This document shows, piece by piece, positions 6,714-13,699 of a stretch of DNA of 22,256 nt. Source of the DNA: a virus; IMG/VR virus record IMGVR_UViG_3300022538_000522, positions 1 to 22,256 of that record, one strand, 5' to 3'. The position numbers were made by a program, and so were the translations under genes. Positions within the stretch are counted from its first letter, which is position 1. Each line of letters begins with the position of its first letter. The notes under the pieces were generated by a model. That model saw nothing but the letters and a program-made list of their open reading frames with translations, did no database searches and was not told the DNA's origin.

Positions 6714-7001
6714 AATTGCCCTAAGCCTATCTTTTATCCCATGCAATTCTTCGGTGAATTCCTTAATCATATACTTAGAGCTATGTGCGAGGATAAAGGC
6801 ATCACAAGCCAGACTACCCATAGATTTAAACTGCTTGAGTTTTTTTTCAGGTACACAGCTACTTTTCATCCAGTGTTCACAATTTCCACATTTTTCAGAT
6901 TGGACTGATTTTATCTGCCCCAGCTTATTTTGATATTGATCTTTAATTTGAAGAATTTGAGAAGCCTTGCCCAATGTATCAAAAATAATATCAATATTCA
7001 T
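6708..7001 (-). CDS. Cassette gene: small zinc-binding phage protein
   Basis: The middle carries CGNCEHWMKSSCVPEKKLKQ and later ACDAFILA, a four-cysteine pattern often seen in small phage zinc-binding proteins (CxxCxxW...C...C-x-x-F). Both ends are helical and polar. The whole gene lies between two attC-like sites, starting 20 bases after one boundary and stopping at the first box of the next. It therefore forms a complete cassette of about 399 bp. Function unknown. Confidence 0.7.
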   Translation of the reverse strand: MNIDIIFDTLGKASQILQIKDQYQNKLGQIKSVQSEKCGNCEHWMKSSCVPEKKLKQFKSMGSLACDAFILAHSSKYMIKEFTEELHGIKDRLRAIV

Positions 7002-7015
7002 ATCTCATTCCTGTT

Positions 7016-7146
7016 GTATAACGTATTTAGCTCACTTGCGTGAAACCGTTTTACCACATTTTTCACAAACCATATTTTTGCCTTTTACTATAAAATGATG
7101 TAAATCGCACGACTGTTTCACGTCAGAGTGAAGCGACTGGTTAGGT
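7016..7146 (-). repeat. attC-like recombination site (leftward array, first)
   Basis: This 131-bp site opens with ACCTAAC and ends with GTTATAC on the minus strand. The arms are GCTTCACTCTGACGTGAAAC (7115-7134) and GTTTCACGCAAGTGAGC (7030-7046). They pair almost perfectly, with one unpaired T in GCTTCAC and an unpaired internal segment (CTGA against CA). This one-sided bulge layout with R-type outer boxes is the folded attC architecture. The roughly 70-nt loop is coding. Confidence 0.85.
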
Positions 7147-7277
7147 GATGTATCTGTAGATCTGCTTCCACATTCACATTTATCGCTACTGCTCCAAGCT
7201 TGGTGGCATGCACATACTTGAGAATGGCCTTCTTTTATAAGACGTTTAAATTTATTAAGATCTTTATCTTCTTTCAT
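7032..7277 (-). CDS. Cassette gene: zinc-ribbon protein ending inside attC
   Basis: The 81-residue protein has a first cysteine cluster (CACHQAWSSSDKCECG) and, after a linker encoded by the left attC arm (TSPNQSLHSDVKQS), a second cluster (CDLHHF...MVCEKCGK). Its stop TGA lies in the right attC arm, in the sequence AAGTGAGCTAA. The upstream segment GTTAGGTGACTTATGAAA is identical to the start of the cassette at 21339. It is the first cassette after the attI-like element. Function unknown; zinc binding is likely. Confidence 0.65.
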   Translation of the reverse strand: MKEDKDLNKFKRLIKEGHSQVCACHQAWSSSDKCECGSRSTDTSPNQSLHSDVKQSCDLHHFIVKGKNMVCEKCGKTVSRK

Positions 7278-7292
7278 AAGTCACCTAACCAG

Positions 7293-7320
7293 TCTATAAC
7301 GTGCATTAATTCAATGATAT
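7293..7320 (-). repeat. attI-like boundary element, leftward copy
   Basis: These 28 bases are an exact inverted copy of 21067-21094 and contain the core GCACGTTATAGA. They lie four bases after the stop of the HNH-like gene and immediately before the first cassette. I see no convincing left arm, which is what distinguishes attI from attC sites. Confidence 0.65.
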
Positions 7321-7323
7321 TGG

Positions 7324-7602
7324 CTATTGTTTAAGCTTCTTAATATATCCGATTAACAGCCGTATAATCTCCTTATCAAACGATATATAATGTTTATACT
7401 GAAACGTGTTCTTACCTATCATCTCACATTCAGTATGCTTCTTACGGCTTAGAGGCACAGCAAGATAGTCGCTACCTCCTGCGCCACGTGATTTCGTATG
7501 GTGTGGTTCTGCTTCCTGTTCTGTGATAAGGCATAACTGTTTTCGTATGTATGCGAGATAGTCTTTGTCAATTTCTCGAATTGGCTTTTTATGTTCGTTC
7601 AT
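7324..7602 (-). CDS. HNH/DUF968-like small protein
   Basis: The core EAEPHHTKSRGAGGSDYLAVPLSRKKHTECEMIG matches the pattern of HNH-like phage proteins (HH-x-K-x-R-G-x-GG-SDYL-x-x-PL, then H-x-E and G). Related proteins include the Ref/DUF968 recombination-enhancement nucleases. One cysteine (CLI) precedes the motif, but a full zinc-binding pair is not evident, so it may be reduced. Such genes often sit next to single-strand annealing genes, as here. Confidence 0.65.
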   Translation of the reverse strand: MNEHKKPIREIDKDYLAYIRKQLCLITEQEAEPHHTKSRGAGGSDYLAVPLSRKKHTECEMIGKNTFQYKHYISFDKEIIRLLIGYIKKLKQ

Positions 7603-7605
7603 TTT

Positions 7606-7782
7606 TTATTGGAGTCCTAATATTTTTTCAATTGCGTTAATCTTGTACATTAAAATTAAGTATATCACACCAACTCCACCCAATAATATCCAAAGTTGTA
7701 CTTGTAAACATTTGGTTCTAATATACATAAGTTCTTTATTGGTTTTAATTCGGTCTTCTAAAACTTTGTATAGTTTAGGCAT
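7606..7782 (-). CDS. Small single-pass membrane protein (58 aa)
   Basis: ATG 7782 opens a frame with a polar helix (KLYKVLEDRIKTNKELMYI), one hydrophobic segment (LQVQLWILLGGVGVIYLILM) and a short basic tail (YKINAIEKILGLQ). AAGGATAAT precedes the start. It fits tightly between its neighbours. Function unknown. Confidence 0.6.
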   Translation of the reverse strand: MPKLYKVLEDRIKTNKELMYIRTKCLQVQLWILLGGVGVIYLILMYKINAIEKILGLQ

Positions 7783-7783
7783 A

Positions 7784-8218
7784 TTATCCTTCCTCTCTTG
7801 CTCTTGCTTCTAATTCTTCAGGCTTAACTTTTAAGAATTTCGCACATATATTCTTGGCTTCTTTGTATTTTAGGTTAGCTTCGTTATGCTCCATTTTATC
7901 AAAAGCGAATGACCGCAACTCAAAGTAAACCTTATTCTTATACACAATTACGTCATCTTTAAAGAACTTCATAGCCATCTTAACATTGCGCTTTACCTTT
8001 TCAGGCGTATCCCAATCAGGATTATCTGTGTTTGATGCTGTTAATCGGAATATGGCATGAATATATTTATTCTGCTGTACGCTTCGTGGCTTCTGTATTC
8101 CGTATGTTTTACACCTGATAAGCTGGTTCGGTTTATATTCCTTTGCCATGCTTAAATCTTCTTGGCTAAAGGGATTAAATGTATAGTCATCTTGGATCTG
8201 GAAGACTATCTCTTTCAT
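7784..8218 (-). CDS. Hypothetical protein of the recombination operon (144 aa)
   Basis: The central segment PRSVQQNKYIHAIFRLTASNT, followed by DTPEKVKRNVKMAM, resembles DUF1367- or NinB-like phage proteins, which carry R-S-x-x-Q-x-K/H near a helical core. The match is by pattern memory and is not firm. The C-terminus is helical and charged (KPEELEARAREEG). The start overlaps the previous stop by four bases. Confidence 0.55.
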   Translation of the reverse strand: MKEIVFQIQDDYTFNPFSQEDLSMAKEYKPNQLIRCKTYGIQKPRSVQQNKYIHAIFRLTASNTDNPDWDTPEKVKRNVKMAMKFFKDDVIVYKNKVYFELRSFAFDKMEHNEANLKYKEAKNICAKFLKVKPEELEARAREEG

Positions 8219-8424
8219 GCTTTAATCCTGTATTTTACATTAATCATTATTTCATCTTCTACGATTGGCAGTTTCGTGTCTAAAATATCATTTGTGCGTT
8301 CTAAGTGGTCATCTATAAGCACATCTAAAATATCATTTGCATCAATACTTCTTAGCACAGCCAAAGCTTTGAGCTTATCTATCCGCTTCTGTGATGTGCA
8401 ATAATTAAATTTAGACTTCTTCAT
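8215..8424 (-). CDS. Small hypothetical protein (69 aa)
   Basis: ATG 8424 follows a strong AGGAGG; an upstream in-frame ATG at 8460 lacks one and lies in the previous gene. The sequence SQKRIDKLKALAVLRSIDANDILDVLIDDHLERT looks like a ribbon-helix-helix or antitoxin-type dimerising segment, with a basic N-terminus (KKSKFNYC). That assignment is tentative. Confidence 0.6.
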   Translation of the reverse strand: MKKSKFNYCTSQKRIDKLKALAVLRSIDANDILDVLIDDHLERTNDILDTKLPIVEDEIMINVKYRIKA

Positions 8425-8432
8425 AAGTCCTC

Positions 8433-8666
8433 CTATATATCCATAACACCCTTGAGCCATTCATCTGTTTCTTTTTGAAGACGTTCCCTAAAAGATAGCT
8501 TTATCGTATTTGGATATTCAATATGCACAGCTGGCATAATTTTCCCTGGCATTATAGACCCTAAACCAGCACCAATAACCCCTAATTGCTGTTGAGCCAT
8601 TCTTTGCTGTTCCATCCTCGCTTGCCGTTGCAGACTAAGAGCACTACCATATAAATCCTCTACCAT
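8433..8666 (-). CDS. Small hypothetical protein, glutamine-rich helix (77 aa)
   Basis: The N-terminal half is a glutamine/methionine-rich helix (LQRQARMEQQRMAQQQLG). A glycine-rich turn (GVIGAGLGSIMPG) and a polar C-terminus with FRERLQKETDEWLKGV follow. No family recognised. It overlaps the stop of the coiled-coil gene upstream (TAATG), so the two products may act together. Confidence 0.55.
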   Translation of the reverse strand: MVEDLYGSALSLQRQARMEQQRMAQQQLGVIGAGLGSIMPGKIMPAVHIEYPNTIKLSFRERLQKETDEWLKGVMDI

Positions 8667-9037
8667 TAACCAGCATCCCCTTTTAATTTTACCTTAATAT
8701 CAGGCAATCTTTGCAGGATTTCACTATACATACCCTTGATGTCATTCTTCTGCACTTTTAAATCAGCTTCAATCTTATCACGGTATACGTCTTTTACTTC
8801 TGCAACCTTGAGATTAAAGTTGTGTTTTATGTTCATTTCCTTTTTCTTGAACTTTGACTCAAGCCGTTCTTCCTTGATTTTTACCATGTGCTCAATGTCT
8901 TCTTCCTCAATCTTTTTCTTGAGCTTTAAATCCTCAAGGTTTTCCTTCAGCTTTTTAATTTCCTTTTTGAGTTCTTTGACCTTAGTTTTTAATACGTTGT
9001 CCTCTAGTTCGTCATTACTTTTTTTATTCCAAAACAT
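8666..9037 (-). CDS. Coiled-coil protein (123 aa)
   Basis: Almost the whole chain is lysine/glutamate-rich heptad repeat, for example KTKVKELKKEIKKLKENLED and KKKIEEEDIEHMVKIKEE. It is expected to form a long coiled coil. The end (YSEILQRLPDIKVKLKGD) may be a binding tail. GGAGG lies before the ATG. Specific function is not evident; it lies beside recombination genes. Confidence 0.65.
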   Translation of the reverse strand: MFWNKKSNDELEDNVLKTKVKELKKEIKKLKENLEDLKLKKKIEEEDIEHMVKIKEERLESKFKKKEMNIKHNFNLKVAEVKDVYRDKIEADLKVQKNDIKGMYSEILQRLPDIKVKLKGDAG

Positions 9038-9052
9038 AATTATCCTCCTTGT

Positions 9053-9328
9053 TTAATGTGGTGGTATTTCGTTCTCATACGCATTAAGCGGTATTTCCTC
9101 GCTTTCAAATCCATCCTGCTTATCATGCTCCGCTTGCTCTTTATCCGTTGCATCTCTCATGGTGTCTATCGGCTCTGGTGCTTCATGTTGTAATATACGC
9201 ATACTCATCTTTGCGAACCTTTCGGCTTCTATTTCTAAATCTGATATATCAAGATGAAAAGTATCTGTTAGCCAAGGCACAAACGCTTCCTTAAGAAAAT
9301 TATGCTTAATTTGTCGAAAATCATCCAT
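9053..9328 (-). CDS. Hypothetical acidic protein with SSB-like tail (91 aa)
   Basis: The protein is acidic, with a helical N-terminal part (FLKEAFVPWLTDTFHLDISDL). Its C-terminus, LNAYENEIPPH, resembles the SSB-tip-like SSYENDIPF encoded just upstream at 9338-9394. At DNA level 9063-9079 and 9344-9360 are also similar. No catalytic motif is seen. GGAGG precedes the start. Confidence 0.6.
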   Translation of the reverse strand: MDDFRQIKHNFLKEAFVPWLTDTFHLDISDLEIEAERFAKMSMRILQHEAPEPIDTMRDATDKEQAEHDKQDGFESEEIPLNAYENEIPPH

Positions 9329-9337
9329 AATTACCTC

Positions 9338-9394
9338 CTAAAAAGGTATGTCATTTTCATAAGAAGAAAGTGGTGGTAATATTCTCATGCTCAT
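9338..9394 (-). CDS. Micro-ORF encoding an SSB-tip-like peptide
   Basis: ATG 9394 directly follows the TAA of the YqaJ exonuclease gene and is in the same frame. The 18-residue product ends SSYENDIPF. An acidic stretch closing in DIPF is the conserved C-terminal tip by which bacterial SSB recruits repair proteins. It may be a coupled mini-gene, a readthrough extension of the exonuclease, or the remnant of a lost ssb gene. Expression is unproven. Confidence 0.35.
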   Translation of the reverse strand: MSMRILPPLSSYENDIPF

Positions 9395-10012
9395 TTATGC
9401 TTGAAGCTTTTTTAATTTTATAACAACCGTAATTAATTCCGTATAAAAAGAATCGAGTTCCTTTTCAAGTTTGTCTATAAACTTTTCATCTCGATAAACC
9501 CTAACGGTTAATTCCGGCAAACCTCTGCAATAGCTTTGAAAATCCCATGATTCTAAGCCGGTAACAAAAAGGCTTCCTTGGCATTGTGTAAAATGCTCGG
9601 TTGGCAAAATACCTTTTAATAATCTTGCCACTTGGATTTTACCGATTGCGTCTTTAGTTTCAAATCCCCTTGATTTTTCCAATATAAGACCATCAGGGCT
9701 CACATGGTACTTCTTTTGTTCATCTTTGTAGCATAGAGCTACCCTCTGCATTTCGACCCCGTGTGTAAGCTCATAAAGCGTTCTGGATTCATCTTCAAGT
9801 AAAAGCCCTTCTTCCATTCGTTTGTTTTTATAATGTTCTGTTTTCTTATCTGTAATTATCTCACCAGCCAATTCATATAGATATTCGGTTCGTGATTTTG
9901 AAGGGTCACCTTTTGTAGTAACTATGCGCTTGAAAGAACTTGCCCCTGGATTTCCCATGCAGAGCTTGTCCCATTCCGGAGATCCCTGTTCAATGTCATC
10001 AACGATTATCAT
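9395..10012 (-). CDS. YqaJ/lambda-type exonuclease
   Basis: The 205-residue protein has the YqaJ pattern: QGSPEWDKL at the start, GASSFKRIV, MEEGLLLEDESRTLYE, then SPDGLI and FETKDA, and CQGSLFVTG. The aspartate of PDG and the E-x-K of FETK are the PD-(D/E)XK catalytic residues. It should digest the 5' strand of double-stranded DNA ends to make 3' tails for the annealing protein. It overlaps the ERF gene by four bases, the usual pairing of a two-component recombinase. Confidence 0.9.
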   Translation of the reverse strand: MIIVDDIEQGSPEWDKLCMGNPGASSFKRIVTTKGDPSKSRTEYLYELAGEIITDKKTEHYKNKRMEEGLLLEDESRTLYELTHGVEMQRVALCYKDEQKKYHVSPDGLILEKSRGFETKDAIGKIQVARLLKGILPTEHFTQCQGSLFVTGLESWDFQSYCRGLPELTVRVYRDEKFIDKLEKELDSFYTELITVVIKLKKLQA

Positions 10013-10719
10013 TTTTCGCCTTTTGCCTTTTTGAGAACCTCCATTGCTCTTGTAAATTCGCTTGATAGTATTTTATCTAAGGATTCTACGTTCATATGCT
10101 TTAAGAACTTAACTTTATCAACATTCTTACTGTTTATCATATCCACAAGAGAGCTTAATTGTTTTTCATCAACATACTCAACATCAGTGTTCTTGCCATC
10201 ATTATCCATGCCTTTTGCAGCAAGTCCGGTCAGGGCAAGTATCGTATATCTTTGCAGGTAAGTAATAGTTGAACCAAGAGCCTGTATTGCATTTTTCGCA
10301 CCGGAAGTGTCTGCCCCTGCCGTTAAGCTGGTTTCTTCTGAATGACCTTCTTTGTGGGTAATTTTGCATGTTACTGTAATACCACTTTCAGATTGGCTCT
10401 GTGTCCATGAAGCAAAAAGATCATGTTCGCTGAGAGATTTGTTAATTTCATTCGCAACATGATCGAGGCTGGGATGGTTGTAAGATGTTGAGCCATAAGA
10501 AACCTTTGTCTGTTTTAAAATCTCAGGCGGTTTGGCTTTAAATTGAGTCATGGCAATAATGTATGATTTTTTAGCTTGATTAGCTTCCCACCTTTCCTGT
10601 AGTTCCATGAGCTTTTCCATCTTGTCCAGATCAGCGCCTTGCTGAACAGCTATTGCTAACAAGGCTGCCGGTGTTTGCACATCTTTTATTGCTATTTCTT
10701 TTGTTTTCTTCTCATCCAT
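10009..10719 (-). CDS. erf: ERF-family single-strand annealing protein
   Basis: The ERF core is recognisable: MTQFKAKPPEILKQTKVSYG, the SLDHVANEINKSLSEHDLFA segment, then GITVTCKITHKEGHSEETSL and AKNAIQALGSTITYLQRYTI. ERF proteins anneal complementary single strands, aid genome circularisation and act with an exonuclease, here YqaJ. Length (236 aa) is typical. The C-terminal part after DGKNTD is a variable linker and helix. Confidence 0.9.
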   Translation of the reverse strand: MDEKKTKEIAIKDVQTPAALLAIAVQQGADLDKMEKLMELQERWEANQAKKSYIIAMTQFKAKPPEILKQTKVSYGSTSYNHPSLDHVANEINKSLSEHDLFASWTQSQSESGITVTCKITHKEGHSEETSLTAGADTSGAKNAIQALGSTITYLQRYTILALTGLAAKGMDNDGKNTDVEYVDEKQLSSLVDMINSKNVDKVKFLKHMNVESLDKILSSEFTRAMEVLKKAKGEK

Positions 10720-10721
10720 AG

Positions 10722-11648
10722 CTATAGCTCCTTTATTTTGCTTGTGAAGACAGCAAGTGATTGATTAATTGCATCAATCATACCATTGAGCAGGCCTTTA
10801 GATTCATCGCTTATTAATTCAGGCTCTGGAATAGAAATAACAGCATCTACCCATAGCAAGAGTTTCTCTTTGTCCGGCCTCAATGCTTCCTGCCGTGCCT
10901 TTTCAGCAATTTCGGCCTGCTCTTTATCCTTTTTCTCTTTAGCTTCTCGTTCAACCTCTTCTTTTGCAAATTTCTCTGCCTGAATCTTAGTATCTTTTTC
11001 AAAAGCCTCTCGATCCTTCCTATCCTGAATAGCTTGTTTTTCAGCCTCTATTGCTTCACGGTCAGCTACTAATTTTTCCTCTTTCTCAGTCTGCTCTTTC
11101 TTTATTTTTTCCAATTCAGCCCGTTCCTCGGCAAGTTTTTTTTCTTCGGCTTCTTTGGCCTTGCGTTCGACTTCCAGTAATTGTAACTTTTCATTATGCT
11201 TTACTGTTGACTCCACAAGAAGTTTAGCAAAATCTTCGTCTGAAAGCATTGCAACATCAATATATGGTAAAACAACACCAACAGCAAACAAATCATCAAC
11301 CCGTTTTTGATTCTTCTCCATTTCGAGCTTTTCTTTTTCAGCCCTGATACGTTCCTTTTCCTTTGTGATTTTATCTTCCTCTGTTTTCAGGTGGGTTTCA
11401 ATCGGCTCCATCAGGGCGAGAAGTTTCTTGGCGTTGGTATTGTTAGTCTTAATAAAGGTTTGAGCATCTTCATTGGAACGCTTGCGGAGCTTATCAATAG
11501 ACGTTCTGTGCTTGACCATAACCATTCGGCCAGAATGAACAGCCTCGAGACCCTCTGTGTCGTCAAGGTCTTTAATCGTCAGGTTCATATAAATATCTGA
11601 CAATTTTGCAATTTCCGCTTCATTTACATTATACTTTACTATTTCCAT
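10722..11648 (-). CDS. Coiled-coil recombination-operon protein
   Basis: The 308-residue protein begins with a folded part (residues 1-75) and continues as a long charged coiled coil rich in KAEEKKLAEERAELEKIKKE-type repeats (about residues 95-255). A compact C-terminal domain follows (LLLWVDAVISIPEPELISDE). Proteins of this build (DUF1351-like) are frequently encoded next to ERF or RecT genes. The exact role is unknown. Two bases separate it from the erf start. Confidence 0.75.
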   Translation of the reverse strand: MEIVKYNVNEAEIAKLSDIYMNLTIKDLDDTEGLEAVHSGRMVMVKHRTSIDKLRKRSNEDAQTFIKTNNTNAKKLLALMEPIETHLKTEEDKITKEKERIRAEKEKLEMEKNQKRVDDLFAVGVVLPYIDVAMLSDEDFAKLLVESTVKHNEKLQLLEVERKAKEAEEKKLAEERAELEKIKKEQTEKEEKLVADREAIEAEKQAIQDRKDREAFEKDTKIQAEKFAKEEVEREAKEKKDKEQAEIAEKARQEALRPDKEKLLLWVDAVISIPEPELISDESKGLLNGMIDAINQSLAVFTSKIKEL

Positions 11649-11890
11649 TATTCACCTCCATGAATAAATGTTGTGTGTATAAATTCTTCGATAAGCTCTA
11701 TTTCCTCTCTTGTACATGTATCGTCAAGCGCACCGCACTCCATCTGCTCCTTAATAATATGCGCCACCCGCAATGCTAATGTCGGCTTATTCTGCATCTG
11801 TGCTTGGACAGGTATGACCCTGCCTATGCCTAATATATTATCCTCTTGTATCTGCTCCATTAGATATTTTACTCTATCTGGTTTTGGCAT
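11648..11890 (-). CDS. Small hypothetical protein (80 aa)
   Basis: No family is recognised. The chain is mostly helical (DRVKYLMEQIQEDN, TLALRVAHIIKEQMECG, REEIELIEEFIHTTF). AGGAGG precedes the ATG and the stop overlaps the next start (TAATG), coupling it to the coiled-coil gene. Confidence 0.65.
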   Translation of the reverse strand: MPKPDRVKYLMEQIQEDNILGIGRVIPVQAQMQNKPTLALRVAHIIKEQMECGALDDTCTREEIELIEEFIHTTFIHGGE

Positions 11891-11899
11891 AGCTGCCTC

Positions 11900-12172
11900 C
11901 TATTCTATACAGTTTATTGCTTTTATAACCCCCACAAGATTAAGTTCGACAACCGTTTGTTTTAATACTTCATGTTCTTCTTCAACATCATCTTCAAAAT
12001 CAGGAGTATAGCCATATATTTGTTTTAATACTCCTCTATAATCATTAAGATTCTTATTAAAATAAGAATCTTCAACATCTTTGGTTGATAATGGACGTTC
12101 AGCGACCACTTTCCAACCACCCCTACATTTTTTTCTAACAACTTCCTTTCTCTTAATTATTATTTCATACAT
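11900..12172 (-). CDS. Small hypothetical protein (90 aa)
   Basis: The N-terminus is basic and strand-like (MYEIIIKRKEVVRKKCRGGW) and the C-terminal half acidic (DFEDDVEEEHEVLKQ). The motif KDVEDSYFNKNLNDYRGVLKQ is distinctive, but I cannot assign it. ATG 12172 has GGGGGAGGA upstream; a TTG at 12178 is an alternative. Confidence 0.6.
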   Translation of the reverse strand: MYEIIIKRKEVVRKKCRGGWKVVAERPLSTKDVEDSYFNKNLNDYRGVLKQIYGYTPDFEDDVEEEHEVLKQTVVELNLVGVIKAINCIE

Positions 12173-12174
12173 AA

Positions 12175-12414
12175 TCAATCCTCCCCCTCTATATAAAAAT
12201 TACCAAAAAAATCCTCGCTACTGCTACACAATTCCTGAAAACCCTCAATAAAATAGCCGATACGAATATGTTCGTCCATGTTTATTTCCGGCTGAGGATA
12301 CTCAAGGGCTTGATCGGCGAGAGTATTTATATCCTTGATAGCTGTCTGAATAGCATTAAATGCTTGCCAGATTTTGTGTCTGCGTAATGCGAAGTCTTCG
12401 TGTTTTGGTGGCAT
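12175..12414 (-). CDS. Small hypothetical protein, paralogue A (79 aa)
   Basis: It shares its plan with the gene at 13293-13535: MPP(K/R)H at the start, a helix, YPxPxIxMDEHIxIGxF in the middle and DxFFxxF near the end. A duplication within this operon is the simplest explanation. The DNA copies have diverged well, so the event is not recent. AAGGAG lies upstream. Function unknown. Confidence 0.7.
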   Translation of the reverse strand: MPPKHEDFALRRHKIWQAFNAIQTAIKDINTLADQALEYPQPEINMDEHIRIGYFIEGFQELCSSSEDFFGNFYIEGED

Positions 12415-12441
12415 GGTTAGGTCTCCTTGTTGGGTTATGGC

Positions 12442-12645
12442 TTATTTATTAAGAAGGCGACCAGCCCTTAAAAATACTGTAAGAGCCTTTTGCCCTTTTA
12501 AATATCTACCAATAAGTTGTCTTCCTTTTGAACTGCTTTCATGTTTATACATTTTTTCTAAGAATAATTCTTGTGCCATACTTAATTGCACAACCTCTGT
12601 TGGTATTTTGGTATAGCCCCAAAAAGCCATTATAGTTTGAAACAC
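12442..12645 (-). CDS. Small basic hypothetical protein (67 aa)
   Basis: The C-terminal half is basic (KGRQLIGRYLKGQKALTVFLRAGRLLNK). The start is probably GTG 12645 after GGAGGTAAA; an internal ATG at 12630 is possible. No known motif. Confidence 0.55.
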   Translation of the reverse strand: MFQTIMAFWGYTKIPTEVVQLSMAQELFLEKMYKHESSSKGRQLIGRYLKGQKALTVFLRAGRLLNK

Positions 12646-12684
12646 TTTACCTCCATATAACCATTAAGATACATTCAGAATCAA

Positions 12685-13002
12685 TCACCTCTTTGCGTCT
12701 ATCAATTCCGTCACTCTCGCCACAGGTTCATATGTTTTCTCGAATATATCTGGCTTGCATGGATAAAGCTCGCCTTTAATTCCTTGTATAATCCAATCGT
12801 CAAAATCAACTTTATGTACACCTTCAAGTGTTCCGCAAAATAGTTGTTCCTTAACTTCTTCTTCGCACCATAAAGCCCCTTCTGAAGGTTCTCTTTGCCA
12901 TGCTTCGTGTAACCAATTAGGCCATTCAGAGTTATCCCATCGTCTTTCTTCTGTCATTTGAAATGCTTCAATTATTACTGGTTTCTTTCTATACTTTGCC
13001 AT
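12685..13002 (-). CDS. Conserved phage protein, KKPVxIEAFQ family
   Basis: MAKYRKKPVIIEAFQMTEE is the signature start of a small protein present in very many phages. The later part, VDFDDWIIQGIKGELYPCKPDIFEKTYEPV, also fits that family (a W-I-I-x-G-x-x-G-E-x-Y-P-C-K-P-D-I-F motif). Biochemical function is not established. ATG 13002 follows GGAGGG; the in-frame ATG at 13014 would place that ribosome-binding site inside the gene. Confidence 0.8.
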   Translation of the reverse strand: MAKYRKKPVIIEAFQMTEERRWDNSEWPNWLHEAWQREPSEGALWCEEEVKEQLFCGTLEGVHKVDFDDWIIQGIKGELYPCKPDIFEKTYEPVARVTELIDAKR

Positions 13003-13026
13003 TTTTCCCTCCATGTCTTATGTTTC

Positions 13027-13290
13027 TTACGTTTTATTCTTTTGCTGTTCTTCCCATTCGTTGAGAAAAGTCTCACAAAATGCTAATATTGCCGTACCTA
13101 AACTGCGTATATTCTCAGCACCATAAAGTTCTACGCTTTGAGCTGGTTCAAATCCATAGTTTTCTGCGGCTATAGATGGAGATACAAGGGTAAGCCTTAT
13201 TCCTTCTTTGGTTAATATTATGCCATGAGAATAAGATGTTGGTTCAATTCTTGCCATTGCGTGTTTTAAATCTATCAATAGTGCTTCCAT
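13027..13290 (-). CDS. Small hypothetical protein (87 aa)
   Basis: The predicted order is a helix (MEALLIDLKHAMARIEP), strand-rich middle (HGIILTKEGIRLTLVSP) and a C-terminal helix (AILAFCETFLNEWEEQQ). No family is recognised. ATG 13290 is chosen because GGAGGA sits seven to eight bases before it. Confidence 0.6.
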   Translation of the reverse strand: MEALLIDLKHAMARIEPTSYSHGIILTKEGIRLTLVSPSIAAENYGFEPAQSVELYGAENIRSLGTAILAFCETFLNEWEEQQKNKT

Positions 13291-13292
13291 AA

Positions 13293-13535
13293 TCATTCCT
13301 CCACTTCATCTGGTGCAAATCTACAAAAAAAGTTATCGCTCTCACGACACGCATCCTGTACTTCATCAGTAAAAAAGCCAATCTTAATATGCTCATCCAT
13401 GTGTATATCTGGCACTGGATACGCAAGAGCAGCATCGGCGAAAGCTTCCATCCTGATTGCGTTCTCTTTGATGGCAATGTAGCAGTTAAATATCCTCTGT
13501 CGGTATGAGATTAGGTCTTTGTGTCTTGGTGGCAT
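13293..13535 (-). CDS. Small hypothetical protein, paralogue B (80 aa)
   Basis: This is the second copy of the family at 12175-12414 (shared PPRH start, YPVPDIHMDEHIKIGFF core and FF near the end). AAAAGGAG lies five bases before ATG 13535. Its upstream region contains half of an attC-like site (13560-13579), so the gene may once have been delivered or trimmed as a cassette. Confidence 0.7.
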   Translation of the reverse strand: MPPRHKDLISYRQRIFNCYIAIKENAIRMEAFADAALAYPVPDIHMDEHIKIGFFTDEVQDACRESDNFFCRFAPDEVEE

Positions 13536-13559
13536 AATCACTCCTTTTAGTCTGCCTTA

Positions 13560-13695
13560 TCTGCGTGAAGTGGTGTGTTATTCCCTTTGATTATTGCGGA
13601 TGCAAGACCAATCTAACACGAATGTGGAAACGATGCCTAGTCGTAAAATTCATTCTGTCCTACCTTGCCTTTCGGACATTGGATATCCGCAAACT
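13560..13695 (-). repeat. Half attC-like site plus long imperfect hairpin
   Basis: On the minus strand, AACACACCACTTCACGCAGA (13560-13579) is identical to the left arm of the site at 22126-22145, but no matching right arm follows. Next to it, TTGCGGAT (13594-13601) pairs with ATCCGCAA (13685-13692) and CCAAT (13608-13612) with ATTGG (13678-13682), closing a long structured spacer. No ORF is evident in these 136 bases. Confidence 0.6.
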
Positions 13696-13699
13696 ATAA

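Noticed and set aside
8736-9056. Rightward ORF rich in Ser and Phe opposite the coiled-coil gene
   Set aside because: It is the antisense shadow of lysine/glutamate codons of 8666-9037. The leftward gene has the ribosome-binding site and operon fit.
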